A stretch of DNA of 64,000 nucleotides, taken from the NCBI RefSeq assembly GCF_010548275.1, contig NZ_JAAGLT010000008.1, positions 248,001 through 312,000 of the forward strand, read 5' to 3'. The translations under genes and the position numbers were made by a program. Source of the stretch: Streptomyces sp. SID12488 (GTDB lineage Bacteria; Actinomycetota; Actinomycetes; Streptomycetales; Streptomycetaceae). The notes under the pieces were generated by a model. The model was not told the origin of the DNA. It saw nothing but the letters and a program-made list of their open reading frames with translations, and did no database searches. This document shows, one piece after another, positions 20,601-34,147 of the stretch. How positions within the stretch are numbered: position 1 is the stretch's first letter; every line of letters starts with the position of its first letter.

Positions 20601-21741
20601 CGACGTTGGACTTGAACGAGCCCAGCCATAGAGGCTCTTCGCGGTCCCGGCCGTACGTCGCGAGCAGCGCCTGCGCCTCGATCGGGTCACCGAGCGTGGT
20701 GCCGGTGCCGTGCGCCTCCACCGTGTCCACGTCGGCGGAGGTGAGGCGTGCGTCGGTGAGGGCCTGCTGGATGACGCGCTGCTGGGAAGGCCCGCTGGGG
20801 GCGGTCAGGCCGTTGGAGGCGCCGTCCTGGTTGACGGCGCTGCCGCGTACGACGGCCAGGACCCGGTGCCCGTTCCGTCGCGCGTCCGACAGACGTTCCA
20901 GTACGAGGACACCGGCGCCCTCGCTGAAGCCCGTACCGTCCGCGGCGGCGGCGAAGGCCTTGCAGCGGCCGTCGGGTGCCACGCCGCGCTGGCGGGCCGT
21001 CGCGGTGAACATGCCGGGCCCGGCCATCACGGTCGCCCCGCCGGCCAGGGCCAGTTCGCTCTCGCCGCGCCGCAACGACTGAACGGCCACGTGCAGGGCG
21101 GCCAGCGACGCCGAGCACGCCGTGTCGACGGTGAGCGCCGGGCCCTCAAGACCGAAGAAGTACGACAGCCGTCCCGACAGGACGCTCGCGGCGAGGCCGC
21201 CGATCAGATAGCCCTCCAGCTCGGGGGTGCGCCGCACGAGCGCGGAGTAGTCCTGCTGGCCGGTGCCCATGAACACGCCCGTACGGCTGCCCCGTAGCGT
21301 CGTCGGGTCGATGCCGGCGTGCTCGAACGCCTCCCACGCGGTCTCCAGGAGCAGCCGCTGCTGCGGATCCATGGCGAGGGCCTCGCGCGGGGCGATGTCG
21401 AAGAAACCGGCGTCGAAGTGACCGGCCTCGTCGAGGAAGCCGCCCTCGCGGTTGTACGTCGTCCCCGGCACGTCCGGGTCCGGGTCGTACAGCGATTCGA
21501 GGTCCCAGCCCCGGTCGGCCGGGAAGGGGGTCGTCGTGTCCCGGCCCTCCAGGACCAGTTGCCACAGTCCGTCCGCCGACTCGACGCCGCCCGGGTACCG
21601 GCATGACATGCCGACGACGGCGATCGGCTCGCCCTCGACGGACTCCAGCTCCGCCAGCCGTGCGCGGCTCTGGCGGAGGTCGGCCGTCACCTTCTTCAGG
21701 AAGTAGCGGAGTTTGTCCTCGGTGCTCTCGCCGTTCGCCAC
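14689..21741 (-). CDS. Type I PKS, terminal bimodule: KS-AT-ACP-KS-AT(dead)-ACP-TE
   Basis: A protein of 2350 residues. The GTG at 21741 is chosen because GAGAGGA lies ~10 nt upstream and it starts a normal docking helix (TEDKLRYFLKKVTADLRQ). Module 4: KS (DTACSAS ~210), AT (GHSQGE ~663, YASH ~765, so methylmalonyl-type), ACP (LGYASM ~1003, with Ala where Asp is usual). Module 5: KS (DTACSSS ~1237), a degenerate AT, ACP (LGIESV ~1996), and TE (GHSAGG ~2201, GDHF near the end). In the second AT the nucleophile is lost (GGHAVGE, Ala ~1718), and the subdomain with the catalytic His is replaced by a short Ser/Arg-rich stretch. Neither module has KR, DH or ER, so both beta-keto groups should stay. 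The TE would release a beta,delta-diketo chain, free or cyclised. Confidence 0.92.
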   Translation of the reverse strand: MANGESTEDKLRYFLKKVTADLRQSRARLAELESVEGEPIAVVGMSCRYPGGVESADGLWQLVLEGRDTTTPFPADRGWDLESLYDPDPDVPGTTYNREGGFLDEAGHFDAGFFDIAPREALAMDPQQRLLLETAWEAFEHAGIDPTTLRGSRTGVFMGTGQQDYSALVRRTPELEGYLIGGLAASVLSGRLSYFFGLEGPALTVDTACSASLAALHVAVQSLRRGESELALAGGATVMAGPGMFTATARQRGVAPDGRCKAFAAAADGTGFSEGAGVLVLERLSDARRNGHRVLAVVRGSAVNQDGASNGLTAPSGPSQQRVIQQALTDARLTSADVDTVEAHGTGTTLGDPIEAQALLATYGRDREEPLWLGSFKSNVGHTQAAAGVGGVIKMIMAMRHGILPRTLHIDAPTPHVDWSAGKVELLTEQREWPDTGRPRRAAVSSFGVSGTNAHVVLEQAPAETPQASDETPEGSDEATPSNAPLAPLAPVVPLALSARDTAALRAQGERLAARLDDLPGVREVAHALLTQRAALDHRAVVLGTDRVELLAGLEALATGAPAPGVITGQGAYERPVFVFPGQGSQWVGMAAELLKTSEVFARSIADCEAALAPYVDWSLTELLCGEERISRSDVVQPALFSVMVSLAALWRSLGIEPAAVIGHSQGEIAAAVVAGALTLKDAARIVALRSQVLLAVSGRGGLVSLAVSEERAGELIAPWEGRMSVAVLNGPAATVVAGEPQDLDELVALCEEKEIRARRVDADYASHSPYVEPVKDDLVRALSGVTPRSSTIPFYSTVTGELADTAGLDADYWYSNLRQPVRLIDAVRTAFAEGHTAFIECSPHPVLTLALEANAEESERDVFVTGTLRRDEGGWTRVLTSAAQAHTHGLPVDWTGFTTPPGRILDLPAYPFQRRRYWVDARPADTVPAHLGAVPAFASAGVSQESEGHAEGTDLARRLAGLPEADRQQLVLDLVVDEATAVLGHQAPVAPDSTFNDLGYASMTAVELRNRLRAATGSRLPASVVFDYPTPQALAGHLLDRLSGTRDRAPVAQADASVDGDPIAIVAMACRYPGGVRGPEDLWRLVADGTDAISFFPKDRGWDVEAVYDPDPERVGHTYTREAGFIDDVDRFDAAFFGISPREALAMDPQQRLLLETSWELFEHAGIDPTTLRGSRTGVFAGISGQDYPQLMAGTSARQGVEAFMMTGSAASVLSGRLSYTFGLEGPAVTVDTACSSSLVALHLAAQSLRAGECEMALAGGATVLSTPEAFIGFSRTRGLSPDGRCKPFSADADGTSWGEGIGLVLLERLSDARRKGHRVLAVVRGTATNQDGASNGLSAPNGPSQQRVIRQALANARLVPADVDAVEAHGTGTTLGDPIEAQALLETYGQDRPAERPLWVGSVKSNIGHTAAAAGVAGVIKMVKAMERGALPRTLHLSEPTPHVDWSAGAMELLSEAVPWPETGRPRRAGVSAFGISGTNAHVILEQPPQEDGPPRAEGATTAPVTGPGSAPGPLPWLLSAHSAAALRAQAERLHEHLSAWPGTDLVAVSGTLAFTRAALPHRAVVVGADRADFEAGLAALASGESVPGLVRGTPATGRLGFLFPGEGSQFSGMGRELYERYPVFARAVDELCAVLDRELTPKGDATRDEPREVLNREGDSLRPGLREVLFAEAGSPEAALLDETGYAQAALFAVGAASFWLLQSWDVVPDVLGGHAVGELTAAYAAGVLSAEDACRLVAARGRLMRAASGGSGRQRSSRESSPGLRESRSGWPDGALEEFGRLASALAFQPPRIALLSGGTAEETGTPESWVSRLREEAGAREVVGALLDAGVTTVVEPGAGGVLTALVEDVAAERPGPAVEAVPLLRRDHPERHSAFEALARLHVRGARVDWSAVLDVPAGPHVDLPTYAFQSRRFWPDGTLPAAGSTAGGAGEERSPDDAAARLHERLAPLTGGAREDALRALVAQHVATALGHTDTTEVDEAFSLPELGIESVMAAEIRGHLQTATGAQLPSTALFEHPTLDGFAAHLHTLLVTAALLPPPGNEEPGESPAPTPEAPCPEPTGAGVLASLAARAAKDGRFAEFTTFLEDTARFRETFDAADVEADTVRRPAPVRLTRGGAGPALVCFPSFAGKSGAHQYARLAVGARGERDVWVLPAPGFVAGEPLPADLDALVRLHADDVERCTDGAPFALLGHSAGGWLANAVAAELVRRGPRPAALVLLDSYAPGSPVLPHIGEYIGRRMVESPAEGAAALLDDTVLTAMGGIARVFAGWRPADLDIPALQVRATETLPEPGFPEAGWQAHWPGRPAPVEVDVPGDHFTMITEHAATTLDTVRAHLVSLPR
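20344..20628. repeat. 285-bp near-identical PKS repeat, copy 1 (module 4)
   Basis: It covers the end of the KS and the KS-AT linker of module 4. By eye it matches 32691-32975 with the same length and only a few mismatches. Further near-identical patches follow in the AT (about 19722-19850 and 19921-20045). The similarity exceeds that of the flanking module DNA and suggests gene conversion or recent duplication. Confidence 0.8.
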
Positions 21742-21771
21742 GGTGGCGCCGTCCTCTCTGTTCCGCACGGG

Positions 21772-24700
21772 TCAGGAGATCCCGAGTTCGTTGGTGATGA
21801 AGTCGAAGACTTCGTCGTCGTCGGCCGAGTCGAGGTGCAACGCCGCCGCGTCCGGCGGTGGTTCGGTGTGCGCCGCCGGTTGCAGACCCCAGTCGGTGAC
21901 GACCGTGCGCAGCCGCGCGGTGATCCGGGCGCGGTCGGGGTGATCGGCCGCGACGCCGGCCAGGGAACGCTCCAGCCGGTCGAGTTCGGCCAGCAACGGC
22001 TCGGCCGACGGGACGACGTCCCGCGGCAGTGAGCCGTCCACATACCGGGCGAGAGCCTGGGCCGTCGGATGGTCGAAGACGAGGGTCGCGGGCAGCCGGA
22101 GCCCGGTGACGGCGCCCAGCCGGTTGCGCAGTTCCACGGCCGTCAGCGAGTCGAGGCCCAGGTCGCTGAAGGCGCGCCCCGGTGCGACGGCGGAGCTGCC
22201 GGTGTGCCCGAGCACCTCGGCGACCGTGCGGCGCACCACGTCGAGCAGGATCCGCTCCCGCTCCTCCGCGTCGACGCCGACGAGGCGCCGCCGCAGTTCA
22301 CCGGAGGCGTCCTCACGTGCCGGTGCGTCGGCCGTCGCCGTCGGGGCCGACGTGCGCACCAGCCCGCGCAGCAGCGCGGGAACGGAGCCGCCGGCGCCGC
22401 GCAGCGCGGCCGTGTCGAGGCGGACCGGGAGCAGCGTACGACGCCTCTGCTGATGTGTCGTCAGGACCGCGTCGAACAGAGCCAGTCCGTCCTCCGGAGA
22501 CAGCGCGAGGACACCGGAGCGCCGCATCCGCCGTACGGCCGTGTCGTCCAGCCGGGCCGCCATGCCCGCGTCCCACGCGCCCCAGGCCAGGGAGACCGCC
22601 GGCAGCCCCAGGGACGCGCGGTGCTGGGCGAGTGCGTCGAGGAAGGCGTTGGCGGCCGCGTAGGAACTCTGGCCCGCTGCGCCGAGCGTGGCCGTGGCGG
22701 AGGAGAACAGGACGAAGGCGGCCAGGTCCATGTCCCGGGTCAGTTCGTGCAGATGCCAGGCCGCGTCGAGCTTCGGCCGCAGCACGGCGTCCACGGCTTC
22801 GGGGGTCGCCGCGTCGAGCACGCCGTCGTCGACGACACCCGCCGCGTGGATCACCGCCGTCAGCGGGTGCGTGGCGGGAATCCGGTCCAGTACGGCCGAC
22901 AGCGCGTCGCGGTCGGCCGCGTCGCATGCCTCCACGGTCACGTCCGCGCCCAGTGCGCCCAGCGCGTCGGCCAGCTCCCGGGCTCCGGCGGCCCGCGACC
23001 CGCCGCGGCTCAGCAGGACCAGCCTGCGCACCCCGTGCTCCGTCACGAGACGACGGGCGACGAGACCGCCGAGGGCGCCCGTGCCGCCAGTGACGAGGAC
23101 TGTGCCGTCGGGGCCAGGCCCGGCCACCTGTGCCGAACCGTCCGGGGTCGGAGCCGGGGTGCGCACGAGCTGAGGCGTCAGCAACATGCCGCTCCGCAGG
23201 GCGAGTTGAGGTTCGGTGCAGCTGAGCGCCGCGCGCCACAGCTCCCCGTCCGGCGTCGCGGCCTCGTCCACGTCCAACAGGACGAACCGGTCGGGATGCT
23301 CGCCCTGAGCGGCCCGCACGAGCCCCCACACCAGTGCCTGCCGCAGTCCCCGTACGTCGTCGGCGGTGTCGACGGCGATCGCGTCCCGTGTCACCACGAA
23401 CAGCCGTGCCCCGGTGAGCCGTTCATCCGCCGCCCAGGCCACGAGCACGGACCGCGCCGCACGCTCGACGGCCCGTGCGGCCGTTGGGACGTCCGCGCCG
23501 GCGGGCACCGACGCCGCGCAGTCCCACACCACCGCGCCGGGCACCGGCCGGCCGACCGCCACGGCCGCCCCCAGCGCTGCCACATCGGCGAACGCCTCGT
23601 CGACCAGGCCGTCCGGGAGGCTGTCCGGGGGAGTGCCGTCGCCCACGGCGACGACGTCCCGGACCGTCCCAACGCCGGAGGCGGCCGACGGCTGCCACTC
23701 GACGTGGAACAGGCTGTCCGTGTGCCGGGGCCGGGAGGCGGCCCGCAGCTGCTCGACGGAGACCGGCCGGATCCGCAGCGACTCCACCGAGGCGACCGGC
23801 GCCCCGTCCGCGTCCGTCACCAGCACCGCCAGCGCGTTGTCGCCGGCCGGCGACAGCCGCACCCGCAACGCGGCGGCGCGGGTGCGGTGCAGCCGTACGC
23901 CCTGCCAGGCGAAGGGCAGCCGCACCTGTTCGCCGGTGGCGCCGACCAGAGCCGTGTGCAGGGCGGCGTCCAGCAGCGCGGGGTGTACGCCGTAGTGGGC
24001 CGCCTCAGCGCGGAAGGGTTCCGGCAGTTCCACCTCGCCGAAGAGGTCCCGGCCCGAGCGCCACATCGAGCGCAGCCCCTGGAAGGACAGCCCGTACGTG
24101 AAGCCGTCGAGGGCGACCGCGTCGTAGAAGCCGGTGAGGTCCACCGGCTCGGCCCCGGCGGGCGGCCACGCGCCCGTCAGGCCGCTGCCGACAGCAACCT
24201 TGGTGTCGGCGTCGGACAGCACACCGTCGGCATGGCGCGTCCAGGGCGGCGTGGCCGCCTCGCCCTCCGCGAGCGCCGCGGACGCCGGCCGGGAGGTCAC
24301 GGTGAACCGCCGGCGGCCGTCGCCGTCGTCCGGGCCGACGGTGAGCCGGATGTGGACGGCGTCGTCCTCGTCGAGGATCAGCGGGCTCTCCTGGATCAGC
24401 TCCTCCACCGTGCCGCAGCCCGCCAACCCGCCCGCGTGCAGGGCCAGTTCGAGGTACGCGGTGCCTGGGACCACGGTCGAGCCCAGGACCACGTGGTCGG
24501 CGAGCCAGCCCTGCGTACGGGACGACAGCCGGCCGGTGAGGATCAGCCCGCCGCCGTCCGCCGGGGTGAGCACAGCACCGAGCAGCGGATGCCCGGCCGG
24601 GTCCAGCCCCAGATCGCCCGGCCCGACCGGCGAGGCTGCCCTCGCGGACAACCAGTAGTGCTCACCCTGGAACGCGTACGTCGGCAGCTCCAGCGGCAGG

Positions 24701-27555
24701 CGCCGCCCGGCCCCGGCCCCGGCCCCGGCCCCGGCGGCCGTGAGGTACGCCCGCCAGTCCACGGTGACGCCCCGGACGTGCGCCTCGGCCACGGCGGTGA
24801 GGACCGTGCGGACCTCGGAGCGGTTGCGGCGCAGCAGCGGCATCGCGAGAACGTCGGCGTGCTCCTCCTGGGGCGGCACGCCCTCGCGGGTCATCGCGGA
24901 CAGCACCCCGTCCGGCCCCAGCTCCAGGAACGTGCGCACCCCCAGGCCCAGCAGCGTGCGCACACCGTCGTGGAAACGCACCGCCTGGCGGACGTGCCGC
25001 ACCCAGTAGTCGGCGGAGCGGATCTCCGCCGCTGTCACCGGGCGGCCGGTGACGTTCGAGACGACGGGGATCTGCGGCTCGCGCAGGGTCAGCGAGGACA
25101 AGACCGTGCGGAAGGCGTCCAGCATGCCGTCCATGCGCGGCGAGTGGAACGCGTGGCTCACGGCCAGTTCCTTCGTCCGTCGTCCCCGCGCGCGCAGCGT
25201 CTCGGCCAGCGTGCGCACGACGTTCTCGTCACCCGACACGACCACGGAGGCCGGGCCGTTGACCGCGGCGATGCCGGCCAGGTCTGTGTGGCCGGCGAGC
25301 AGTTCGGTGACCTCGTCCTCGGTGGCCTGCACGGCTGCCATCAGCCCGCCGGCCGGCAGTTCCTGCATGAGCCGGCCGCGTGCCGCCACCGCGGTGACCG
25401 CGTCGTCGAGTGAGAAGACGCCCGCGACATGCGCGGCGGCCAGTTCGCCGACGGAGTGGCCCAGCAGATGGCCGGGGCGCAGCCCCCAGGACTCGACCAG
25501 CCGGTACAGGCTCACCTCGATGGCGAAAAGCGCGGCCTGTGTCCACTGCGTACGGTCCAGGAGTGCCGCCTGCGTCGATCCCTCGTCGGCGAACAGCACC
25601 TCGCGCAGCCGCATTCCGGCCCGCTCGGCGAACAGCGCGCAGATGCGGTCGAGGGACTCGGTGAACACCGGCTGGGCGGCGTACAACTCCCGCCCCATGG
25701 CGGCCCGTTGCGCGCCCTGGCCGGTGAACAGGAACGCCAGGCCGGTGCCCGGCGCCGCCGTGCCGGTGACGACCCGACCGGTCTCGGCCGGACCGGTGCC
25801 GCGCAGCGCGTCCAGCCCGGCGAGCAGCTCGTCCCGGCCGGCACCGACGATCACGGCCCGGTGAGCGAGGCTCGCCCGCGCGGTGGCCAGCGGCAGGGCG
25901 AGAGCGGCCGGATCGAGGTCCGGATGCGCGACGACCGCGTCGTGCAGCCGCTCGGCCTGGGCGCGCAGGGCCAGCGGATCGGCGGCGGACAGCTGCCAGG
26001 GCACGAGCGCCGGGGCGGCGGTCCGGATCTCCTCGCCGAACGTGCCCTGCGCGTCGGCCTCCCCGGCGGCGCACTCCTCGTCGTACTCCTCGGCCTGTTC
26101 CAGGACGACGTGCGCGTTGGTGCCGCTGATCCCGAAGGACGACACCGCCGCGCGACGGGGCCGGTCGGCCGTGGGCCACTCACGCCGCTCGGACAGCAGC
26201 CGCACGGCCCCGCTCGACCAGTCGACGTGCGGGGTCGGTTCGTCCACGTGCAGGGTCGCGGGCAGGACGCCGTGCCGCATCGCCAGCACGGTCTTGATGA
26301 CCCCGGCGACACCGGCCGCGTGCGAGGTGTGCCCGATGTTGGACTTCGCCGAGCCCAGCCACAGCGGCTCCGCCCGGTTCTGCCCGTACGTGGCGAGCAG
26401 CGCCTGCGCCTCGATCGGGTCGCCCAGCCTCGTGCCGGTGCCGTGCGCCTCCACCGCGTCCACGTCGGCCGGCGTGAGGCGCGCGTCGGCGAGGGCCGCC
26501 CGGATCACCCGCTGCTGGGAGGGTCCGCTGGGCGAGGTCAGGCCGTTGGAGGCGCCGTCCTGGTTGACGGCGCTGCCGCGCAGCACCGCCAGCACCCGGT
26601 GCCCGTTCCGCCGCGCGTCCGACAGCCGCTCCACAAGCAGCACCCCGACGCCCTCGCCCCAGTTCGTGCCGTCCGCGGCGGCGGCGAACGCCTTGACGCG
26701 GCCGTCGGGCGCGAGCCCGCGCTGCCTGCCGAACTCGATGAACAGGAACGGGCTGGCCATCACGGACGCCCCGCCGACCAGCGCCAGTTCGCACTCGTCG
26801 TCCCGCAGCGACCGCGCCGCCAGATGCAGCGCGACCAGGGATGCCGAGCACGCCGTGTCGACGGTGATCGCCGGCCCCTCCAGCCCGAACGTGTACGCGA
26901 GGCGGCCGGAGGCGACACTGGTCGTGGTGCCGGTCAGTACATAGCCCTCGGTGCCCTCGGGCGCGGTCCCCGTCCCGGGGCCGTAGCCGAGCTGCGCCGC
27001 GCCGACGAACACGCCCGTGCGGCTGCCGCGCAGCGACGTCGGGTCGATACCGGCCCGCTCGACGGTCTCCCAGGAGGTCTCAAGGAGCAGCCGCTGCTGC
27101 GGGTCCATGGCGAGTGCCTCACGCGGACTGATCCCGAAGAAGCCGGCGTCGAACCGGCCGGCGTCCCGCAGGAACCCGCCGCTGCGCCCATAGGTGCGGC
27201 CCGGCCGGTCGGGGTCCGGGTCGTACAGCGACTCCACGTCCCAGCCGCGGTCCGCCGGGAACGGCGTGATCGCGTCCCTCCCCTCGGCCAGCAACTGCCA
27301 GTAGTCCTCGGGCGAGCACACGCCGCCCGGGAAGCGGCACCCCATGCCGACGATGGCGATCGGCTCGTGGCGGGCCTCCACCAGCTGCCGGTTCTGGTGC
27401 TGAAGACGCTTGTTCTCCTTCACGGAGTGGCGCAGCGCCTCCATCATCCGCTCGGTCCGGTCGTCGCCCGGACCGCTCGTCCCGACACCTTCCTCGGCCC
27501 GCGTGCCCGGCATGTCCTGTGTGTCCTGCGTCACGGGGATTCCTTCTCCGCTCAT
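21772..27555 (-). CDS. Type I PKS, extension module 3: KS-AT(malonyl)-DH-KR-ACP
   Basis: A protein of 1927 residues. An N-terminal coiled docking segment (RMMEALRHSVKENKRL) precedes KS (DTACSAS ~234, EAHGTGT, SNIGH). The AT has GHSVGE (~701) and HAFH (~800), the malonyl-CoA signature. The DH has HVVLGSTVVP (~1021) and HPALLDAALH. The KR has GGTGALGG (~1497), VDD in the B-type position and Tyr in SSYAAAN (~1630). The ACP has GLDSLTAVEL (~1800), followed by a C-terminal docking region. It should add one malonyl unit and leave an alkene. ATG at 27555 has GGAGAG 7-8 nt upstream; a GTG 21 nt further in also has a site (GAAGGA). A GGCCCC run at 24709-24735 codes for an Ala-Gly repeat in the AT-DH linker. 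Confidence 0.92.
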   Translation of the reverse strand: MSGEGIPVTQDTQDMPGTRAEEGVGTSGPGDDRTERMMEALRHSVKENKRLQHQNRQLVEARHEPIAIVGMGCRFPGGVCSPEDYWQLLAEGRDAITPFPADRGWDVESLYDPDPDRPGRTYGRSGGFLRDAGRFDAGFFGISPREALAMDPQQRLLLETSWETVERAGIDPTSLRGSRTGVFVGAAQLGYGPGTGTAPEGTEGYVLTGTTTSVASGRLAYTFGLEGPAITVDTACSASLVALHLAARSLRDDECELALVGGASVMASPFLFIEFGRQRGLAPDGRVKAFAAAADGTNWGEGVGVLLVERLSDARRNGHRVLAVLRGSAVNQDGASNGLTSPSGPSQQRVIRAALADARLTPADVDAVEAHGTGTRLGDPIEAQALLATYGQNRAEPLWLGSAKSNIGHTSHAAGVAGVIKTVLAMRHGVLPATLHVDEPTPHVDWSSGAVRLLSERREWPTADRPRRAAVSSFGISGTNAHVVLEQAEEYDEECAAGEADAQGTFGEEIRTAAPALVPWQLSAADPLALRAQAERLHDAVVAHPDLDPAALALPLATARASLAHRAVIVGAGRDELLAGLDALRGTGPAETGRVVTGTAAPGTGLAFLFTGQGAQRAAMGRELYAAQPVFTESLDRICALFAERAGMRLREVLFADEGSTQAALLDRTQWTQAALFAIEVSLYRLVESWGLRPGHLLGHSVGELAAAHVAGVFSLDDAVTAVAARGRLMQELPAGGLMAAVQATEDEVTELLAGHTDLAGIAAVNGPASVVVSGDENVVRTLAETLRARGRRTKELAVSHAFHSPRMDGMLDAFRTVLSSLTLREPQIPVVSNVTGRPVTAAEIRSADYWVRHVRQAVRFHDGVRTLLGLGVRTFLELGPDGVLSAMTREGVPPQEEHADVLAMPLLRRNRSEVRTVLTAVAEAHVRGVTVDWRAYLTAAGAGAGAGAGRRLPLELPTYAFQGEHYWLSARAASPVGPGDLGLDPAGHPLLGAVLTPADGGGLILTGRLSSRTQGWLADHVVLGSTVVPGTAYLELALHAGGLAGCGTVEELIQESPLILDEDDAVHIRLTVGPDDGDGRRRFTVTSRPASAALAEGEAATPPWTRHADGVLSDADTKVAVGSGLTGAWPPAGAEPVDLTGFYDAVALDGFTYGLSFQGLRSMWRSGRDLFGEVELPEPFRAEAAHYGVHPALLDAALHTALVGATGEQVRLPFAWQGVRLHRTRAAALRVRLSPAGDNALAVLVTDADGAPVASVESLRIRPVSVEQLRAASRPRHTDSLFHVEWQPSAASGVGTVRDVVAVGDGTPPDSLPDGLVDEAFADVAALGAAVAVGRPVPGAVVWDCAASVPAGADVPTAARAVERAARSVLVAWAADERLTGARLFVVTRDAIAVDTADDVRGLRQALVWGLVRAAQGEHPDRFVLLDVDEAATPDGELWRAALSCTEPQLALRSGMLLTPQLVRTPAPTPDGSAQVAGPGPDGTVLVTGGTGALGGLVARRLVTEHGVRRLVLLSRGGSRAAGARELADALGALGADVTVEACDAADRDALSAVLDRIPATHPLTAVIHAAGVVDDGVLDAATPEAVDAVLRPKLDAAWHLHELTRDMDLAAFVLFSSATATLGAAGQSSYAAANAFLDALAQHRASLGLPAVSLAWGAWDAGMAARLDDTAVRRMRRSGVLALSPEDGLALFDAVLTTHQQRRRTLLPVRLDTAALRGAGGSVPALLRGLVRTSAPTATADAPAREDASGELRRRLVGVDAEERERILLDVVRRTVAEVLGHTGSSAVAPGRAFSDLGLDSLTAVELRNRLGAVTGLRLPATLVFDHPTAQALARYVDGSLPRDVVPSAEPLLAELDRLERSLAGVAADHPDRARITARLRTVVTDWGLQPAAHTEPPPDAAALHLDSADDDEVFDFITNELGIS

Positions 27556-27583
27556 GGTCGTTCTCTCCGCAGTCCGTGCGCGG

Positions 27584-34135
<6,552 letters not shown>

Positions 34136-34147
34136 GTGAGCCTGCTC

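Noticed and set aside
15637..20631. 1664-residue open frame on the plus strand
   Set aside because: Antisense shadow of the terminal PKS gene caused by GC bias; no recognisable motif. The same holds for 22069-25413, 31010-34096 and 37382-39949.
21742..21768. Upstream GTG start at 21768 for the terminal PKS
   Set aside because: The nine extra codons contain the ribosome binding site for GTG 21741, which directly begins the docking helix.
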